Shown here: positions 8,587 through 18,796 of the stretch, in pieces
Layout: every line of letters begins with the position of its first letter
How positions within the stretch are numbered: position 1 is the stretch's first letter
Program-made: the position numbers and the translations under genes
Source: Mycolicibacterium tusciae JS617
GTDB taxonomy: Bacteria > Actinomycetota > Actinomycetes > Mycobacteriales > Mycobacteriaceae
Assembly (NCBI RefSeq): GCF_000243415.2
Contig: NZ_KI912270.1
Coordinates: forward strand, 3,410,001-3,474,000
DNA: 64,000 nt
Reading direction: 5' to 3'
Notes under the pieces: model-generated
What the model was told of the DNA's origin: nothing
Databases searched by the model: none
The model's input: the letters and a program-made list of their open reading frames with translations, nothing else

Positions 8587-8623
8587 AACAGTGTTACAAA
8601 TTTCGAACTTTGTACCAACTGTT
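8587..8623. promoter_or_regulatory. Compound palindrome: probable TetR operator in a divergent promoter
   Basis: The core TACAAA-t-TTCGAA-c-TTTGTA (8595-8614) is a 20-bp palindrome with one mismatched pair. It is flanked by outer arms AACAGT (8587-8592) and ACTGTT (8618-8623), symmetric to within half a base. It lies 5-41 bases before the MpaB-like start and about 85 before the WS/DGAT start, in an AT-rich patch. Size and location fit control of both divergent transcripts by the TetR at 7142-7738. Confidence 0.6.
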
Positions 8624-8705
8624 ACGGGTGTGATGCCCGTCGCACTTGACCGGCGCGGCAGGCATATCGTCGAGGCCTCTGCTTTTTCAAAGCCAAGGAG
8701 CGCCG

Positions 8706-10091
8706 GTGAAGCGTCTGGGTCCGCAGGACATGCTCTTCTTGTACGGCGAAACTCCTAGCTCGATGATGCACGTCGCCGCACTGATGCCGTTCACCCCTCC
8801 CGCCGACGCGCCCGCCAACTATCTGCGGCAGATGTTCGAGGACACCCGGGGCCTTGAGGTGGTCTCACCGTGGAACCTCAAGCTGTCCCATCCGCGCATG
8901 CTGCGTCGGCCCGATCAGTCGTGGGTCGTCGACGACAAGTTCGACATCGACTACCACGTCCGGCGCTCAGCACTCGCGAGCCCAGGCGACGAACGCGAAC
9001 TCGGCATCCTGGTGTCCCGATTGCACAGCCAAAACGTCGACTTCACCCGGCCGCCGTGGGAACTGCATTTCATCGAAGGCCTTGAGGACGGACGGTTCGC
9101 GATCTATATGAAGATCCACCACTCGCTGGTGGACGGTTACACGGGAAACAAGATCCTCGAGCGCAGCATGTCAACCGACCCGTCGCTGCGGGACCAGCCG
9201 CTGTTCTTCAACGTCGGGCCGCCGTCGAAAACGCGCTCGGAGGCGCCCAAAGCGTCGCGCAACCCGATCGCGAGCCTGCTCGGCGGCGCCGTCGGAGGGG
9301 CGCAATCGCTCGTCAACGTCGGAAAAGCGTTGTACAACACCCAAATCCGAAGCGACGATGAATACGGTGATATCGCCAACTCATTCCAGGCCCCGCATTC
9401 GATCCTGAACAAGCACATCAGTCGCAATCGCCGGTTCGCCACGCAGGTCTACCCCTTCGAGCGCCTCAAGAACATCGGCGCCAAGCACGGCGCCACCGTC
9501 AACGACGTCGCCCTGGCCATCATCGGCGGGGGACTTCGCGCGTTTCTCGACCAACTCGGCGAACTGCCCGCCAAACCCCTGATCGCGTTCCTGCCCGTCA
9601 ACATCCGACCGAAGGACGATGTCGGCGGCGGTAACGCGGTTGGGACGATATTGGCCACGATGGGCACCGATATCGAAGACCCGGTCGACCGACTGAAGGC
9701 GATCACCGCATCGACGAAGGCGGCCAAGCGGCAACTGCAGGACATGTCACAGACCGAGGTGCTGGCCTACACCGCAGCGCTGATGGCGCCGACGGCGCTA
9801 CAGCTCGCCAGCGCCATGACGGGCGTCAGGGGACCGTTGCCGTTCACGTTCAACTTGTGCGTCAGCAATGTCCCCGGACCACGAGAGACGCTGTATCTCA
9901 ACGGAAGCCGGTTGGAAGCCACATACCCGGTGTCCATTCCGATGCATGGGATGGCACTGAACATCACGCTGGAGAGCTACGCCGACACGATGAACTTCGG
10001 ATTCATCGGATGCCGCGATGCCCTGCCACATCTGCAACGTCTCGCGGTGTACACCGGCGACGCGCTCGATGAGCTGGACAAGCTGGCCTGA
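8706..10091 (+). CDS. Wax ester synthase / diacylglycerol acyltransferase (WS/DGAT)
   Basis: A 461-residue WS/DGAT that esterifies diacylglycerol or fatty alcohols with acyl-CoA to make storage lipid. The catalytic motif HHSLVDG gives His138, His139 and Asp143; the C-terminal block LCVSNVPGP is also characteristic. The start is the GTG at 8706, preceded at 5 bases by AAGGAG; an upstream in-frame ATG at 8646 has no such site. Divergent from the MpaB/TetR pair, with a shared palindrome between. Mycobacteria carry many paralogues, so no symbol is given. Confidence 0.93.
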   Translation: MKRLGPQDMLFLYGETPSSMMHVAALMPFTPPADAPANYLRQMFEDTRGLEVVSPWNLKLSHPRMLRRPDQSWVVDDKFDIDYHVRRSALASPGDERELGILVSRLHSQNVDFTRPPWELHFIEGLEDGRFAIYMKIHHSLVDGYTGNKILERSMSTDPSLRDQPLFFNVGPPSKTRSEAPKASRNPIASLLGGAVGGAQSLVNVGKALYNTQIRSDDEYGDIANSFQAPHSILNKHISRNRRFATQVYPFERLKNIGAKHGATVNDVALAIIGGGLRAFLDQLGELPAKPLIAFLPVNIRPKDDVGGGNAVGTILATMGTDIEDPVDRLKAITASTKAAKRQLQDMSQTEVLAYTAALMAPTALQLASAMTGVRGPLPFTFNLCVSNVPGPRETLYLNGSRLEATYPVSIPMHGMALNITLESYADTMNFGFIGCRDALPHLQRLAVYTGDALDELDKLA

Positions 10092-10124
10092 CGGGCGGCG
10101 GCACTACCGACTGCGCTTCCTACA

Positions 10125-10180
10125 GTCGAGATTGAACACAGGGTTGTTCAGCCAATCACAGCCATGGCTTCAATCTCGAC
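10125..10180. terminator. 12-bp inverted repeat between convergent genes
   Basis: GTCGAGATTGAA (10125-10136) and TTCAATCTCGAC (10169-10180) are perfect inverted repeats with a 32-base loop. They lie between the plus-strand WS/DGAT stop and the minus-strand gene ending at 10201, the expected place for a bidirectional terminator. There is no T-tract, as is common in mycobacteria. Confidence 0.5.
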
Positions 10181-10200
10181 GATAGGACCGCTGACGGGAC

Positions 10201-10452
10201 CTAACGCCCCTCGATAGCGCGCCGCAACCGCGCCACCCCCAGTACGGCCAGCACGCCCGCCACTGTCGCGAGCAGCAGCGACAGCGTGAGCAGGGGCGGG
10301 CTGTACACCGAGGATGTGGTCAACGGCTCCCCCTCGATGATCGGGGGGACCTCCACGGTCGTGACGGCGGCCAGCCAACTCAGAACACCACCGATCGCCG
10401 CGGCCAGCGCCAGCGCCAGTTCGATGACGGCGCCCAGCACGGGTCCTTTCAC
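10201..10452 (-). CDS. Small membrane protein (Rv0514-like)
   Basis: An 83-residue protein with two clear membrane segments (about residues 7-29 and 52-74) separated by an outside-type Pro/Thr/Glu-rich loop, and an RLRRAIEGR cytoplasmic tail. Its GTG start overlaps the previous stop (GTGA), so it is the last gene of a run of small membrane proteins beginning near hemB. Function unknown. Confidence 0.7.
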   Translation of the reverse strand: MKGPVLGAVIELALALAAAIGGVLSWLAAVTTVEVPPIIEGEPLTTSSVYSPPLLTLSLLLATVAGVLAVLGVARLRRAIEGR

Positions 10453-10940
10453 GACGCCGGCTCGGGCGGGATGCGTTCCTCGACCACCCGGGTCAGCTCG
10501 GTGCGCAAGCGGTGGTGCTTGCGGGCCCAGGCCTGAGCCGCGCGGTCGTTGGTCAGTTTGAGGCCGATGCCCTTGCGTCCGCGCGGCACGCCGGTGAGTT
10601 CACCGAGTGCGCGGGAGGACTGCCATTTCTGCGTTTGGGCGCCGGTCGCCTCGGGATAGATCCGCACGATGTCGTCGATGCTGATGCGTTCTTCGCCCTG
10701 GCGCAGATGATCCGGCGTCAGTTCCACTGACGTGTGAATGCGGGCCGCCTTGATCTGAATCCACAGAAATCCCGTCACGAGAACGAAGAAGATGCCAGGC
10801 ACCATCCACTGGATGCCGTACCCGGCCGAAAGCTGGATCAACGCCATGGCGGTCCCAGCTGCGGGGCCCGCCAGGATCCACCACCAGCTGGCACCCGGCT
10901 CGTAGAAAAGGACCTGGGGCGGCGTAGGGGTGTCCGTCAT
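10449..10940 (-). CDS. Two-helix membrane protein with a C-terminal PH/DUF3093-like domain
   Basis: A 163-residue protein. After VLFYEPGASWWW come two membrane helices (about residues 17-60), then a soluble beta-rich domain (residues 65-163). This resembles the DUF3093 layout and corresponds in place to Rv0513. The ATG at 10940 overlaps the upstream stop by 4 bases (ATGA); a longer in-frame reading would overlap the neighbour by about 90 bases. Function unknown. Confidence 0.7.
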   Translation of the reverse strand: MTDTPTPPQVLFYEPGASWWWILAGPAAGTAMALIQLSAGYGIQWMVPGIFFVLVTGFLWIQIKAARIHTSVELTPDHLRQGEERISIDDIVRIYPEATGAQTQKWQSSRALGELTGVPRGRKGIGLKLTNDRAAQAWARKHHRLRTELTRVVEERIPPEPAS

Positions 10941-11320
10941 GTCGATTCCTCGTCGGCGAACCACGCCAGCGCAGGCGGTCGCATCATCAGCACAGCACCG
11001 ACCATGGTCAGAATCATCATCAGCAGCCATACCGGCCCACGGCTGTACAGCGCAAAGAGGGCAAGTACCACCACGATCGCCAGCGCGAGCGCCAGGGCGG
11101 CGCGTCGGAAGCGTTCATCGCCGAGGCGGGCCCGACCGGCCAGAAAGCCCAGCCCAAGCCCGGACGCGGCGAACAGCGCTCCCATTCCGCGGAACAGCGT
11201 CGGCAGGCTGTCCGGTGAGAACGCAAGCAGCAGGCCGAACGCCACCAGCAACACCGCGGCGGCCGCCCAGCACCAGAATCCGACGTTGACGACAAGTGGG
11301 CGCGGCTGTGGAGCTGTCAT
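10937..11320 (-). CDS. Membrane protein of unknown function
   Basis: A 127-residue protein with about four membrane segments: residues 12-34, 42-62, 72-92 and 95-112. Starts MTAPQPRPLVVNVGFWCWAA. The opening phrase (VVNVGFWCWAAAAVLL) resembles that of the upstream neighbour ([17 protein letters not shown]), suggesting the two arose by duplication. ATGA overlap with the following gene. Function unknown. Confidence 0.7.
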   Translation of the reverse strand: MTAPQPRPLVVNVGFWCWAAAAVLLVAFGLLLAFSPDSLPTLFRGMGALFAASGLGLGFLAGRARLGDERFRRAALALALAIVVVLALFALYSRGPVWLLMMILTMVGAVLMMRPPALAWFADEEST

Positions 11321-11378
11321 GGTCGGGACAGCCTACTGGGCTCAATTCCCACGTCGCTACGCTCCCGCCCGCCGGATC

Positions 11379-11795
11379 TCACCGCGTGAAGAACGCGTGG
11401 GCGTCTTTGCGGTGCAACAGGAACACACCACCGGCGATCAGAACCGCCCCGAGGATGCCGCTGACCGCATAAATCACCGCTGCGACGGTGGGCCGTTCGA
11501 CTGAGAACAGATTGGTCGCGACGTAAACGAGGGTCGCGATACCACCGCCGGTCAACAGCGTGCGGGCCCAGCGATAGCCGTGGCGCATCAGGATCTGGAA
11601 CGTCAGGACGACCGCCCCCAGGATCACCACGAAAAGCACCGAGATCGCGAGTACGGCGGTAGGCAGTCGATGGTTCGCAGTAGCGACTAGGTCGACGACT
11701 TGACCGGCGACCAGCAGCGGCACTGACGACACCCACAGCCAAAACCCGGTGTCGACGTCCACCGGCCGGGCTTTCGGCTCGACCGACCCGGTCAC
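11379..11795 (-). CDS. Membrane protein of unknown function
   Basis: A 138-residue protein with four predicted membrane segments and the motif [10 protein letters not shown] near the start, similar to its downstream neighbour. It overlaps the end of hemB by 4 bases, so it is translated from the haem operon transcript or its 3' extension. Nothing in it suggests a haem-related reaction. Confidence 0.7.
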   Translation of the reverse strand: MTGSVEPKARPVDVDTGFWLWVSSVPLLVAGQVVDLVATANHRLPTAVLAISVLFVVILGAVVLTFQILMRHGYRWARTLLTGGGIATLVYVATNLFSVERPTVAAVIYAVSGILGAVLIAGGVFLLHRKDAHAFFTR

Positions 11796-12772
11796 GCCAG
11801 CCAGGCGGCGGCGTCGGCCGCCCAGTACGTCAGGACGATATCGGCACCGGCCCTGCGGATGCCGATCAACGTCTCGAGCGCGACGGTCTGTAAATCGATC
11901 CAGCCGTTGGCCGCGGCGGCGCAGATCATGGCGTACTCACCGGAGACCTGGTAGGCGGCCACCGGTACCGGCGAGATATCGGCCGCCGCACGAACCAGAT
12001 CGAGATAGGCCATCGCGGGCTTGACCATCACGATGTCGGCGCCCTCCTCGATATCGAGTTCGATCTCGTGGAGCGCTTCGCGGGCGTTGCCCGGATCCTG
12101 CTGGTAGGTCCGTCGATCGCCGCTGAGGCTGGACACGACCGCCTCACGGAACGGACCGTAGAAGCCCGATGCGAATTTCGCGGCATACGCCAGGATCACC
12201 GTGTCGGTGTGCCCGGCCGCATCCAGACCATCTCGGATGGCCGCGACCTGACCGTCCATCATGCCGCTGGGACCGACGACGTGAGCACCGGAATTCGCCT
12301 GTGCCACAGCCAGTTCGACATATCGGAGGTTGGTGGCGTCGTTGTCCACCTTTCCGGTGGCATCAAGTACGCCGCAGTGGCCGTGGTCGGTGAACTCGTC
12401 GAGGCAGGTGTCGGCCATCAGCACCGTGTCCTCACCGAGATCCTTGGCCAGATCCCGCAACGCGAGGTTGAGGATGCCGTCCTCGGATACAGCTGCGCTG
12501 GCGACCGGATCTTTGTCGGCGTCCCTTGGCACGCCGAACAGCATCAGGCCGCCCACGCCCGCGGTGACCGCCGCGGCGGCGGCCCTGCGCAACGAGTCAC
12601 GGGTGTGCTGTACGACTCCTGGCATCGAGGCGATGGCGCGCGGCTCGTCGATGCCGTCGGCGACGAACATGGGCAGGACCAAATGCCTTGGCTCCAGCGA
12701 GGTTTGCGCTACCAGCCGACGCAGCGCAGGAGTCGACCGGAGCCGACGGGGACGGTGACTCGGATAGGACAT
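11792..12772 (-). CDS. hemB: Delta-aminolevulinic acid dehydratase (porphobilinogen synthase)
   Basis: A 326-residue HemB, which condenses two 5-aminolevulinates to porphobilinogen. The Schiff-base lysines lie in [16 protein letters not shown] and in [13 protein letters not shown]. The metal-site region reads [16 protein letters not shown] with two cysteines. [14 protein letters not shown] at the N-terminus is typical. It follows hemA, hemC and hemD on the minus strand, though 29 bases separate it from hemD. Cytoplasmic. Confidence 0.97.
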   Translation of the reverse strand: MSYPSHRPRRLRSTPALRRLVAQTSLEPRHLVLPMFVADGIDEPRAIASMPGVVQHTRDSLRRAAAAAVTAGVGGLMLFGVPRDADKDPVASAAVSEDGILNLALRDLAKDLGEDTVLMADTCLDEFTDHGHCGVLDATGKVDNDATNLRYVELAVAQANSGAHVVGPSGMMDGQVAAIRDGLDAAGHTDTVILAYAAKFASGFYGPFREAVVSSLSGDRRTYQQDPGNAREALHEIELDIEEGADIVMVKPAMAYLDLVRAAADISPVPVAAYQVSGEYAMICAAAANGWIDLQTVALETLIGIRRAGADIVLTYWAADAAAWLA

Positions 12773-12801
12773 GTGATGCCATTCGTACGTGACGTCTTGC
12801 G

Positions 12802-14490
12802 TTAGCGGCGTCGACTCTTCTTACGCGGCGGTGGCAGCGCACCTTCGGCACGCAACCGGGCCGCGTGCTCGGCGAGCGCCTCGACCAGTGGACCGACGGC
12901 GGCGACGTCGGGCTGAACGTCGACGCGCAGGCCGAATTCCGCTGCGGTTTCAGCGGTCTTGGGACCGATGCACGCCACGATGGTGCGTGCGTGCGGCTTG
13001 CCCGCGATGCCGACGAGGTTGCGCACTGTCGAACTCGAGGTGAAGCACACCGCGTCGAAGCCGCCGGTCTTGATCATCTCGCGCGTCTGAGCCGGCGGCG
13101 GTGCCGCGCGCACCGTGCGGTACGCGGTGACATCCTCGATCTCCCAGCCGCGTTCACGCAGTCCCTCGGCCAAGGTCTCGGTCGCGATGTCGGCGCGGGG
13201 CAGGAGCACCCGGTTCACCGGATCGAAAACATCGTCGTACGGCGGGAACTCGTCGAGCAGGCCGATCGAGGACTGCTCGCCCACCGGCACCAGTTCGGGA
13301 TTGATACCGAAGGCCCGCACCCGATCCGCGGTCGCCTGACCGACGCAGGCGATCTTCACTCCGGAGAACGCGCGGGCGTCAAGGCCGAACTCGTTGAACT
13401 TCTCCCACACCGCACGCACCGCGTTGGTGGAGGTGAACACGACCCACTGGAAACGGCCGTCGACGAGACCCTTGACCGCACGCTCCATCTGCGCGGGGCT
13501 GCGCGGCGGCTCGACGGCGATGGTTGGAACCTCGATCGGCAATGCGCCGTGGGACACCAGCTTTTCGCTCATCTCGCCGGCCTGGTCCTTGGTGCGCGGC
13601 ACCAGGACGGTCCAGCCGTACAGTGCGCGACTCTCCCACCAGTTCAGCTTGGAACGGTTGGCGACGGTCTTTCCGATCGTGACCACCAGAGGTCCGGCCG
13701 GCAGGCCGTCAGTACCCGCGCCGAGCAGGGTGGCCTTGTCCAGCAACCCGGCGAGCGTCGTCTCGATCGAACGCTGTTGGCACGTGGTGCCGTTCGCGGT
13801 CACCACGGTCTGGGTGTTCTCGGCCAGCCCGTACTCGATCAGCGTGCGCGCCGCGTCGGGCAGATGAGATGCGGTGGCGTGCAGGATCAGCGGTCCCGGC
13901 GCCGCGGCCAGCGACTCCCAGTCGACATCGCCACGGACGTCGGCGACGGTGTGCGCCGACCCCAGCGGCAGCCCGGCATACGTGGGCACCGCGGTGGTGT
14001 CGGGCAGGCCCGGCACGATCTCGAAATCCAGATGCGTCTTCGCCAGCGCCGTCACCTCGGTGATCACCGCGTCCACCGAAAGTGGATCGCCGGTCACCAG
14101 ACGCACGACATCGGCACCGGTACGGGCCTCGGTCGCCAGCGTCTTGGCGACCTCGGTGGGATCACCCAGCGCGGGCCGGATATCGGCACCGCCCGGCCGT
14201 AAGTTGGGAAAACTTGGCGCCGGAACGGCCGCGCTGGCGTCGGGCCCATCGCCGTCCGTATTGGCTTGCGGCGGCTCGGCAGGTTCTGGTCCCGACGGCG
14301 CCGGCAGATCGGAACCCGCAAGGGCGAGTACCGCTTCGGGCACGTCGGGGTCGGTGAACACCAGGGCGGCGTTGCCTAGCACGGTGCGGGCCCGCGTCGT
14401 CAGTAGGCCGGGGTCGCCCGGACCCGAACCGACGAACGTGATGCGGCCCGGCTTCGGCTTGCGCCCTCGCCCGCTCCCTTGGGCTGTCAT
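12802..14490 (-). CDS. hemD: Uroporphyrinogen-III synthase with N-terminal methyltransferase-like domain
   Basis: A 562-residue fusion. The N-terminal half begins [15 protein letters not shown] and has [10 protein letters not shown], both landmarks of the SUMT/CobA uroporphyrinogen methyltransferase fold, interrupted by an Ala/Pro-rich insert near residues 65-95. The C-terminal half (from about residue 290, [19 protein letters not shown]) is the HemD domain that cyclises hydroxymethylbilane. The long form is usual in mycobacteria (Rv0511). A Lys/Arg tail (KKSRRR) ends it. Whether the methyltransferase half is active cannot be told. Confidence 0.93.
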   Translation of the reverse strand: MTAQGSGRGRKPKPGRITFVGSGPGDPGLLTTRARTVLGNAALVFTDPDVPEAVLALAGSDLPAPSGPEPAEPPQANTDGDGPDASAAVPAPSFPNLRPGGADIRPALGDPTEVAKTLATEARTGADVVRLVTGDPLSVDAVITEVTALAKTHLDFEIVPGLPDTTAVPTYAGLPLGSAHTVADVRGDVDWESLAAAPGPLILHATASHLPDAARTLIEYGLAENTQTVVTANGTTCQQRSIETTLAGLLDKATLLGAGTDGLPAGPLVVTIGKTVANRSKLNWWESRALYGWTVLVPRTKDQAGEMSEKLVSHGALPIEVPTIAVEPPRSPAQMERAVKGLVDGRFQWVVFTSTNAVRAVWEKFNEFGLDARAFSGVKIACVGQATADRVRAFGINPELVPVGEQSSIGLLDEFPPYDDVFDPVNRVLLPRADIATETLAEGLRERGWEIEDVTAYRTVRAAPPPAQTREMIKTGGFDAVCFTSSSTVRNLVGIAGKPHARTIVACIGPKTAETAAEFGLRVDVQPDVAAVGPLVEALAEHAARLRAEGALPPPRKKSRRR

Positions 14491-14512
14491 CTATCACTCA
14501 CCTTCATGCTCT

Positions 14513-15490
14513 TCATGCTCGTCGCGTTTCCGCCATGAGCTCGCGCGCCCCGAGTTCGAACAACTCCTCGGCCACCGAGAGCCCCAGCTCTCGTGCCCGA
14601 TCGATCATCCCGACTCCGGACGCACGGATCACGTCGGATCCGTCCAGCGTCGCCACACATCCGCGCAACGAGACCTCTTCGAAGACACGGCCGTCCTCAT
14701 CGATGGACTCGACCACCTCGGCGATCGCTCCCACCGGTGCGGAACAACCCGCCTCCAGTGCGGCGAGCAGGGCCCGCTCGGCGGTGACTGCGACGCGAGT
14801 GTCGGCGTCGTCCAACTCCGACAGCAGCGCGGCGAGCTCGGTGTCGCCTGCGCGGCACTCGACCGCAAGCGCACCTTGAGCCGGCGCTGGCAGCATCTGC
14901 ACCGGCTCCAGAGTCTCGGTGACATCGGCCAATCGTCCGATGCGGGCCAGACCCGCACGGGCGACGACGATGCCGTCGAGATCACCTTTGCCAACCCTGT
15001 TCAACCTGGTGTCAAGGTTGCCTCGTAGGGGGCGAATTTCCAAACCGAGACCCAATGCTCTAAGCTGTGCCGCCCGCCGCGGGCTCGAGGTGCCGATGAC
15101 CGACCCGGCGGGCAACTCCCCCAGCACCAGGCCGTCGCGGGCCACCAGGGCGTCGCGAGCGTCCTCTCGCGGGGGTATCGCAGCGATCTTGAAACGATCG
15201 TCTGCCGCGGTCGGCAAATCCTTGTAGGAGTGCACCGCCATGTCCACCCGACCGTCGTGGATGGCCTCGCGCAGCGCGGCGGTGAACACGCCGATGCCGA
15301 TATCGGCGACCGGCGCTTCGGAGCGGTCACCTTCTGTCGAGATGATGACCAACTCTGCGTCGTGGCCTCTGGCCTCGATCGCATCTTTGATGAGACCGGC
15401 CTGGGTGGTCGCCAGCAGGCTGCCCCGGGTGCCTATCCGGATGGGTCCCTGGGGGTAGGAGCGGCGCGACCCGGGGGGAGGTGTAGTCAA
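14513..15490 (-). CDS. hemC: Porphobilinogen deaminase (hydroxymethylbilane synthase)
   Basis: A 325-residue HemC that polymerises four porphobilinogens. It has the start [16 protein letters not shown], the substrate loop VHSYKDLP, and [15 protein letters not shown]. The dipyrromethane-binding cysteine is in [11 protein letters not shown]. It starts 3 bases before the end of hemA, clearly the same operon, and hemD follows after 22 bases. Confidence 0.97.
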   Translation of the reverse strand: MTTPPPGSRRSYPQGPIRIGTRGSLLATTQAGLIKDAIEARGHDAELVIISTEGDRSEAPVADIGIGVFTAALREAIHDGRVDMAVHSYKDLPTAADDRFKIAAIPPREDARDALVARDGLVLGELPAGSVIGTSSPRRAAQLRALGLGLEIRPLRGNLDTRLNRVGKGDLDGIVVARAGLARIGRLADVTETLEPVQMLPAPAQGALAVECRAGDTELAALLSELDDADTRVAVTAERALLAALEAGCSAPVGAIAEVVESIDEDGRVFEEVSLRGCVATLDGSDVIRASGVGMIDRARELGLSVAEELFELGARELMAETRRA

Positions 15491-15493
15491 GCT

Positions 15494-16864
15494 CTACTCG
15501 GCCTTGTCGAGATCGGTTGCAAGCGCGGTGAATTCGTTGCCTCCGGCAAGCGCGGCAATTTCGCTCGCTGCGACGGCGTCGACCGCCTGCTGGTCGAGCT
15601 CGAAGAGCTCGCGCAGCGCCTCGGCGTAGCTGTCGCCGCCCGGCGCACTGGCCAGCTGCTTGACCCGCACAGTCGGCGCGTGCAGCAGTTTGTCGACCAC
15701 CCGTCGCACCGTCTTGGCGACCTCTTCACGATGGGCCGCGTCGAGGCCGGGCAGCCGGTTGTCCAGCCGCAGCAGCTCGGCCTCGACCACATCGGCGGCC
15801 CGCTGGCGCAGCGCGGTGACGGTGGGGGTGACCTCGGCCATCCGCTGCCCGGAAAGGTAGTTGGCCACCTCGGCGGCGACGATGGCGCGGGCGGCCTCGG
15901 TGTCGGACGCGGCGGCGCGCGCCGAAGGCTCACGCTGGATGCGGTCCATATCGACCACGTAGACGTCGGGGAGACCGGCGACGGCAGGGTCGACGTTGCG
16001 CGGCATGCCAAGGTCGCAGATGACCTGCTGCTTGGGTGTTTGGCCGTGGGCCAGTCCTCGATGCACGTCAGCCAGCGATACCACCGGACGAACGGCGCCG
16101 GTACAGCTCACGACGACGTCGGCGTCGGTCAGCGTCGGAGTCAGATGGTCCAACGGGAATGCCTCGGCGACGACGCCGAGCTCACGAACCTTCTCGGCGA
16201 GCCGCTTCGCGCGCGGCAGCGACCTGTTCACGATGTGAATGCGCTCGACACCCGCCCTGACGAGGTACTTGGCCGACAGCGAGCCCATCGAGCCTGCGCC
16301 GATGACGACCGCGCTGCGGCCTGCCAACGAGCCGAGCCGGGCTTCGGCCATGTCGAGCGCCACCGACACCACCGAGGCGCCCGCGGCGTCGATGCCGGTC
16401 TCGGAATGCACCCGCTTGCCGACCGACAGGGCGCGCTGAGACAGTTCGTGCAGCGTGCGGCCTACGGTGTGGTTCGCCTCGGCGGTGGCGTACGCACGGC
16501 GCACCTGCCCGAGCACCTGCTGCTCGCCGATCACCGCGGAATCCAGGCCGCTGGCCACCGCAAACAGGTGCTCGACTGCCGCTTCGGCATAGCGCACGTA
16601 GGCGTATTTGGTGAGATCGCCCAGGCCCATGGCGGAGTGTTCCGAGAGCACCTGGCCGATCACCGAGAGCCCGCCGTGGAAGGCCTCGACGACTGCGTAG
16701 ACCTCGACGCGGTTGCAGGTGGACAGCACCATGGCCTCAGTCACCAACGACGACTGCAGGACCCTCTCGACGATCTTGGCCTGTTCGCCCTCGTCGGTGC
16801 TCAACCGCTCCAGGACTGACACCGGCGCGCTGCGGTGCGAAACTCCGAAAAGCAGCACGCTCAC
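15494..16864 (-). CDS. hemA: Glutamyl-tRNA reductase
   Basis: A 456-residue HemA, which reduces glutamyl-tRNA to glutamate-1-semialdehyde. The catalytic cysteine is Cys50 in [10 protein letters not shown]; the NADPH motif [15 protein letters not shown] follows near residue 190, and a C-terminal helical dimerisation domain ends it. GVSHRSAPV at the N-terminus is diagnostic. First gene of hemACDB. Confidence 0.97.
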   Translation of the reverse strand: MSVLLFGVSHRSAPVSVLERLSTDEGEQAKIVERVLQSSLVTEAMVLSTCNRVEVYAVVEAFHGGLSVIGQVLSEHSAMGLGDLTKYAYVRYAEAAVEHLFAVASGLDSAVIGEQQVLGQVRRAYATAEANHTVGRTLHELSQRALSVGKRVHSETGIDAAGASVVSVALDMAEARLGSLAGRSAVVIGAGSMGSLSAKYLVRAGVERIHIVNRSLPRAKRLAEKVRELGVVAEAFPLDHLTPTLTDADVVVSCTGAVRPVVSLADVHRGLAHGQTPKQQVICDLGMPRNVDPAVAGLPDVYVVDMDRIQREPSARAAASDTEAARAIVAAEVANYLSGQRMAEVTPTVTALRQRAADVVEAELLRLDNRLPGLDAAHREEVAKTVRRVVDKLLHAPTVRVKQLASAPGGDSYAEALRELFELDQQAVDAVAASEIAALAGGNEFTALATDLDKAE

Positions 16865-16927
16865 GGCTTATCCACCACGCCATCCAAGGTAGCCGTTGAC
16901 CAGCTGGCCTACCAAATTTGCTCGTCT

Positions 16928-17188
16928 TTATCGATCCCTCAGATCGGCCCGCAACCTGGGCTCATCGACTTCCCAGTAACTGTGCTCGGCCCCATCGAGG
17001 CGCACCACCGGAAGCCGATCGCCGAACTCCGCCCGCAGCGCCGCGTCGCCGCTGGCCGCGGCGACGTCGACATCGGTGATCGTCAACGCAAAGCCCAGCT
17101 CGTCGGCGAGCTCGGCAAGCCGTTTCGCGGCCCCGGTGCAGATCGTGCAGCCAGCACGTGTGAGCAACTCCACGCTGTGACAATCCAT
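16928..17188 (-). CDS. Glutaredoxin-like thioredoxin-fold protein
   Basis: An 86-residue thioredoxin-fold protein with the redox motif CTIC at residues 15-18 (TRAGCTICTGAAKRL) and a cis-Pro region LPVVRLDG. It corresponds to Rv0508 beside hemA. Starts ATG at 17188. The first and last cysteine of CTIC could act as a dithiol. Upstream, the divergent HAD gene begins 38 bases away; the mmpS2/mmpL2 pair recalled between these loci in M. tuberculosis is absent. Confidence 0.85.
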   Translation of the reverse strand: MDCHSVELLTRAGCTICTGAAKRLAELADELGFALTITDVDVAAASGDAALRAEFGDRLPVVRLDGAEHSYWEVDEPRLRADLRDR

Positions 17189-17226
17189 GACATAAGTATC
17201 GCCGCAACGTGACTTAGGCTGAATTC

Positions 17227-18138
17227 GTGTCCGACCCCGACGTCATCGAGCCTGCGGAGCCTTCCGCGGGCGCAGACGCCGATGATCAGCAGCTCGCAGG
17301 CGAGGCCAGCGCCGGTGCGGCAGTCTTCGACCTGGGCCAGCCAGGAACGCGACCCGCCCCGCCGGCCGATCTGACCGCGGCGGCCTTCTTCGACGTCGAC
17401 AACACACTCGTGCATGGGTCGTCCCTGGTGCACTTCGCCCGTGGACTGGCGGCCCGCAAGTACTTCACCTACGGCGACCTCGGCCGATTCGCCTACGCGC
17501 AGGCCAAGTTTCAGCTACTCGGCCGTGAGAACAGCGATGACGTCGCCGAGGGCAAGCGCAAGGCACTCGCGTTCATCGAGGGCCGGTCGACCGCGGAATT
17601 GATGGACCTTGGCGAGGAGATCTACGACCAGATCATCGCCGACAAGATCTGGCCGGGCACGCGCGCGTTGACGCAGATGCACCTCGACGCCGGCCAACAG
17701 GTGTGGCTGGTCACGGCGACGCCGTATGAGCTGGCGTCGACCATCGCGAAGCGACTGGGCCTGACCGGCGCTCTCGGCACCGTCGCCGAGTCGGTCGACG
17801 GCGTGTTCACCGGTCGGCTCGTCGGCGACATCCTGCACGGCGCGGGCAAAGCGCACGCCGTGCGGGCGCTGGCGATCCGCGAAGGCCTCAACCTGAAACG
17901 CTGCACGGCGTATTCGGACAGCTTCAACGACGTGCCGATGCTGTCGCTGGTCGGTACGGCCGTCGCGATCAATCCGGACGCCGACCTGCGTGATATCGCG
18001 CGAGAGCGCGGGTGGGAGATCCGCGATTACCGCACCGCACGCAAGGCCGCGCGGATCGGAGTGCCGTCGGCTCTGGCGCTGGGCGCCGCCGGCGGCGCGT
18101 TGGCGGCAATCGTGTCGCGGCGCCAGGACGGCCGTTGA
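17227..18138 (+). CDS. HAD-IB family phosphatase (SerB1-like)
   Basis: A 303-residue HAD phosphatase. Motif I is [13 protein letters not shown] (two catalytic aspartates), motif II LVTATP, and motif [15 protein letters not shown]-terminal hydrophobic helix (residues 278-295, ending SRRQDGR) could anchor it to the membrane. An Ala/Pro/Asp-rich stretch of about 50 residues precedes the domain. Phosphoserine phosphatase activity is the annotation of the homologue (Rv0505c), but HAD-IB members also dephosphorylate lipids. Starts GTG. Confidence 0.88.
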   Translation: MSDPDVIEPAEPSAGADADDQQLAGEASAGAAVFDLGQPGTRPAPPADLTAAAFFDVDNTLVHGSSLVHFARGLAARKYFTYGDLGRFAYAQAKFQLLGRENSDDVAEGKRKALAFIEGRSTAELMDLGEEIYDQIIADKIWPGTRALTQMHLDAGQQVWLVTATPYELASTIAKRLGLTGALGTVAESVDGVFTGRLVGDILHGAGKAHAVRALAIREGLNLKRCTAYSDSFNDVPMLSLVGTAVAINPDADLRDIARERGWEIRDYRTARKAARIGVPSALALGAAGGALAAIVSRRQDGR

Positions 18139-18204
18139 GAAGATACGGTGCGCGCACCAGCACTGATAGGCTCGCGCCGCAAATCACGAGACGAAGAGAA
18201 CGCT

Positions 18205-18741
18205 ATGGCTATCGCTGAAGAGATCATCGGAACCCACTACCGGTACCCCGACTACTTCGAAGTCGGCCGGGAGAAGATCCGTGAGTTCGCCCGGGCCGTC
18301 AAGGACGAGCATCCGGCACATTACAGCGAGGACGCCGCCAGGGAATGCGGCCACGACGACCTCATCGCGTCATTGACGTTCGTCGCGGTGGCGGGCCGAC
18401 GGGTGCAGAACGAGATCTTCAACCAGTTCGACGTGCCGGTCAACATGGAGCGGGTGCTGCACCGCGACCAGAAGCTGATCTTCCACAAGCCGATAGTCTC
18501 CGGCGACAAGCTGTGGTTCGACTCATACCTTGATTCGGTCATCGAGTCCCACGGCGCCATTCTCACCGAGATCCGCGGCGAGGTCACCGACGACGATGGC
18601 AACCCGGTGCTCACCAGCGTCGTGACCATCCTCGGCGAGGCCGAGCAGGGCGAAGCCGATGAAGTCACCGCACAGATCGCCGCCGCGCGCGATGCGGCCG
18701 TCGCCAAAATGATTGCTGGGCAAAGCAATAAGAACAGCTAG
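18205..18741 (+). CDS. HadA-like MaoC-type hydratase (UPF0336)
   Basis: A 178-residue hot-dog protein of the UPF0336 group, with the N-terminal block [20 protein letters not shown] seen in HadA, a subunit of the mycobacterial (3R)-hydroxyacyl-ACP dehydratase of mycolic-acid elongation. It lacks a clear GDxNPxH catalytic motif, as expected of the non-catalytic subunit type. ATG at 18205 follows GAAGAGAA. Corresponds to Rv0504c. The cyclopropane synthase cmaA2, adjacent in M. tuberculosis as I recall, is not here. Confidence 0.85.
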   Translation: MAIAEEIIGTHYRYPDYFEVGREKIREFARAVKDEHPAHYSEDAARECGHDDLIASLTFVAVAGRRVQNEIFNQFDVPVNMERVLHRDQKLIFHKPIVSGDKLWFDSYLDSVIESHGAILTEIRGEVTDDDGNPVLTSVVTILGEAEQGEADEVTAQIAAARDAAVAKMIAGQSNKNS

Positions 18742-18774
18742 GTTTCTCGGTGAGCAGACGTGAAAGCGTCCGTC

Positions 18775-18790
18775 CGCGTCGGGTGACGCG
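18775..18790. terminator. Hairpin between convergent genes
   Basis: CGCGTC (18775-18780), a GGGT loop and GACGCG (18785-18790), followed by AAAT. It lies between the plus-strand hydratase stop and the minus-strand acyltransferase stop. Confidence 0.45.
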
Positions 18791-18796
18791 AAATCT

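Noticed and set aside
10148..10200. Minus-strand peptide PIVEIEAMAVIG resembling the end of a RidA-family protein
   Set aside because: Only about 12 residues, and they coincide with one arm of a perfect 12-bp inverted repeat at a convergent gene end, so a terminator explains it better than a gene relic.
15230..16819. Open plus-strand frame of 529 codons opposite hemC/hemA
   Set aside because: Antisense to two certain haem genes and without any domain.
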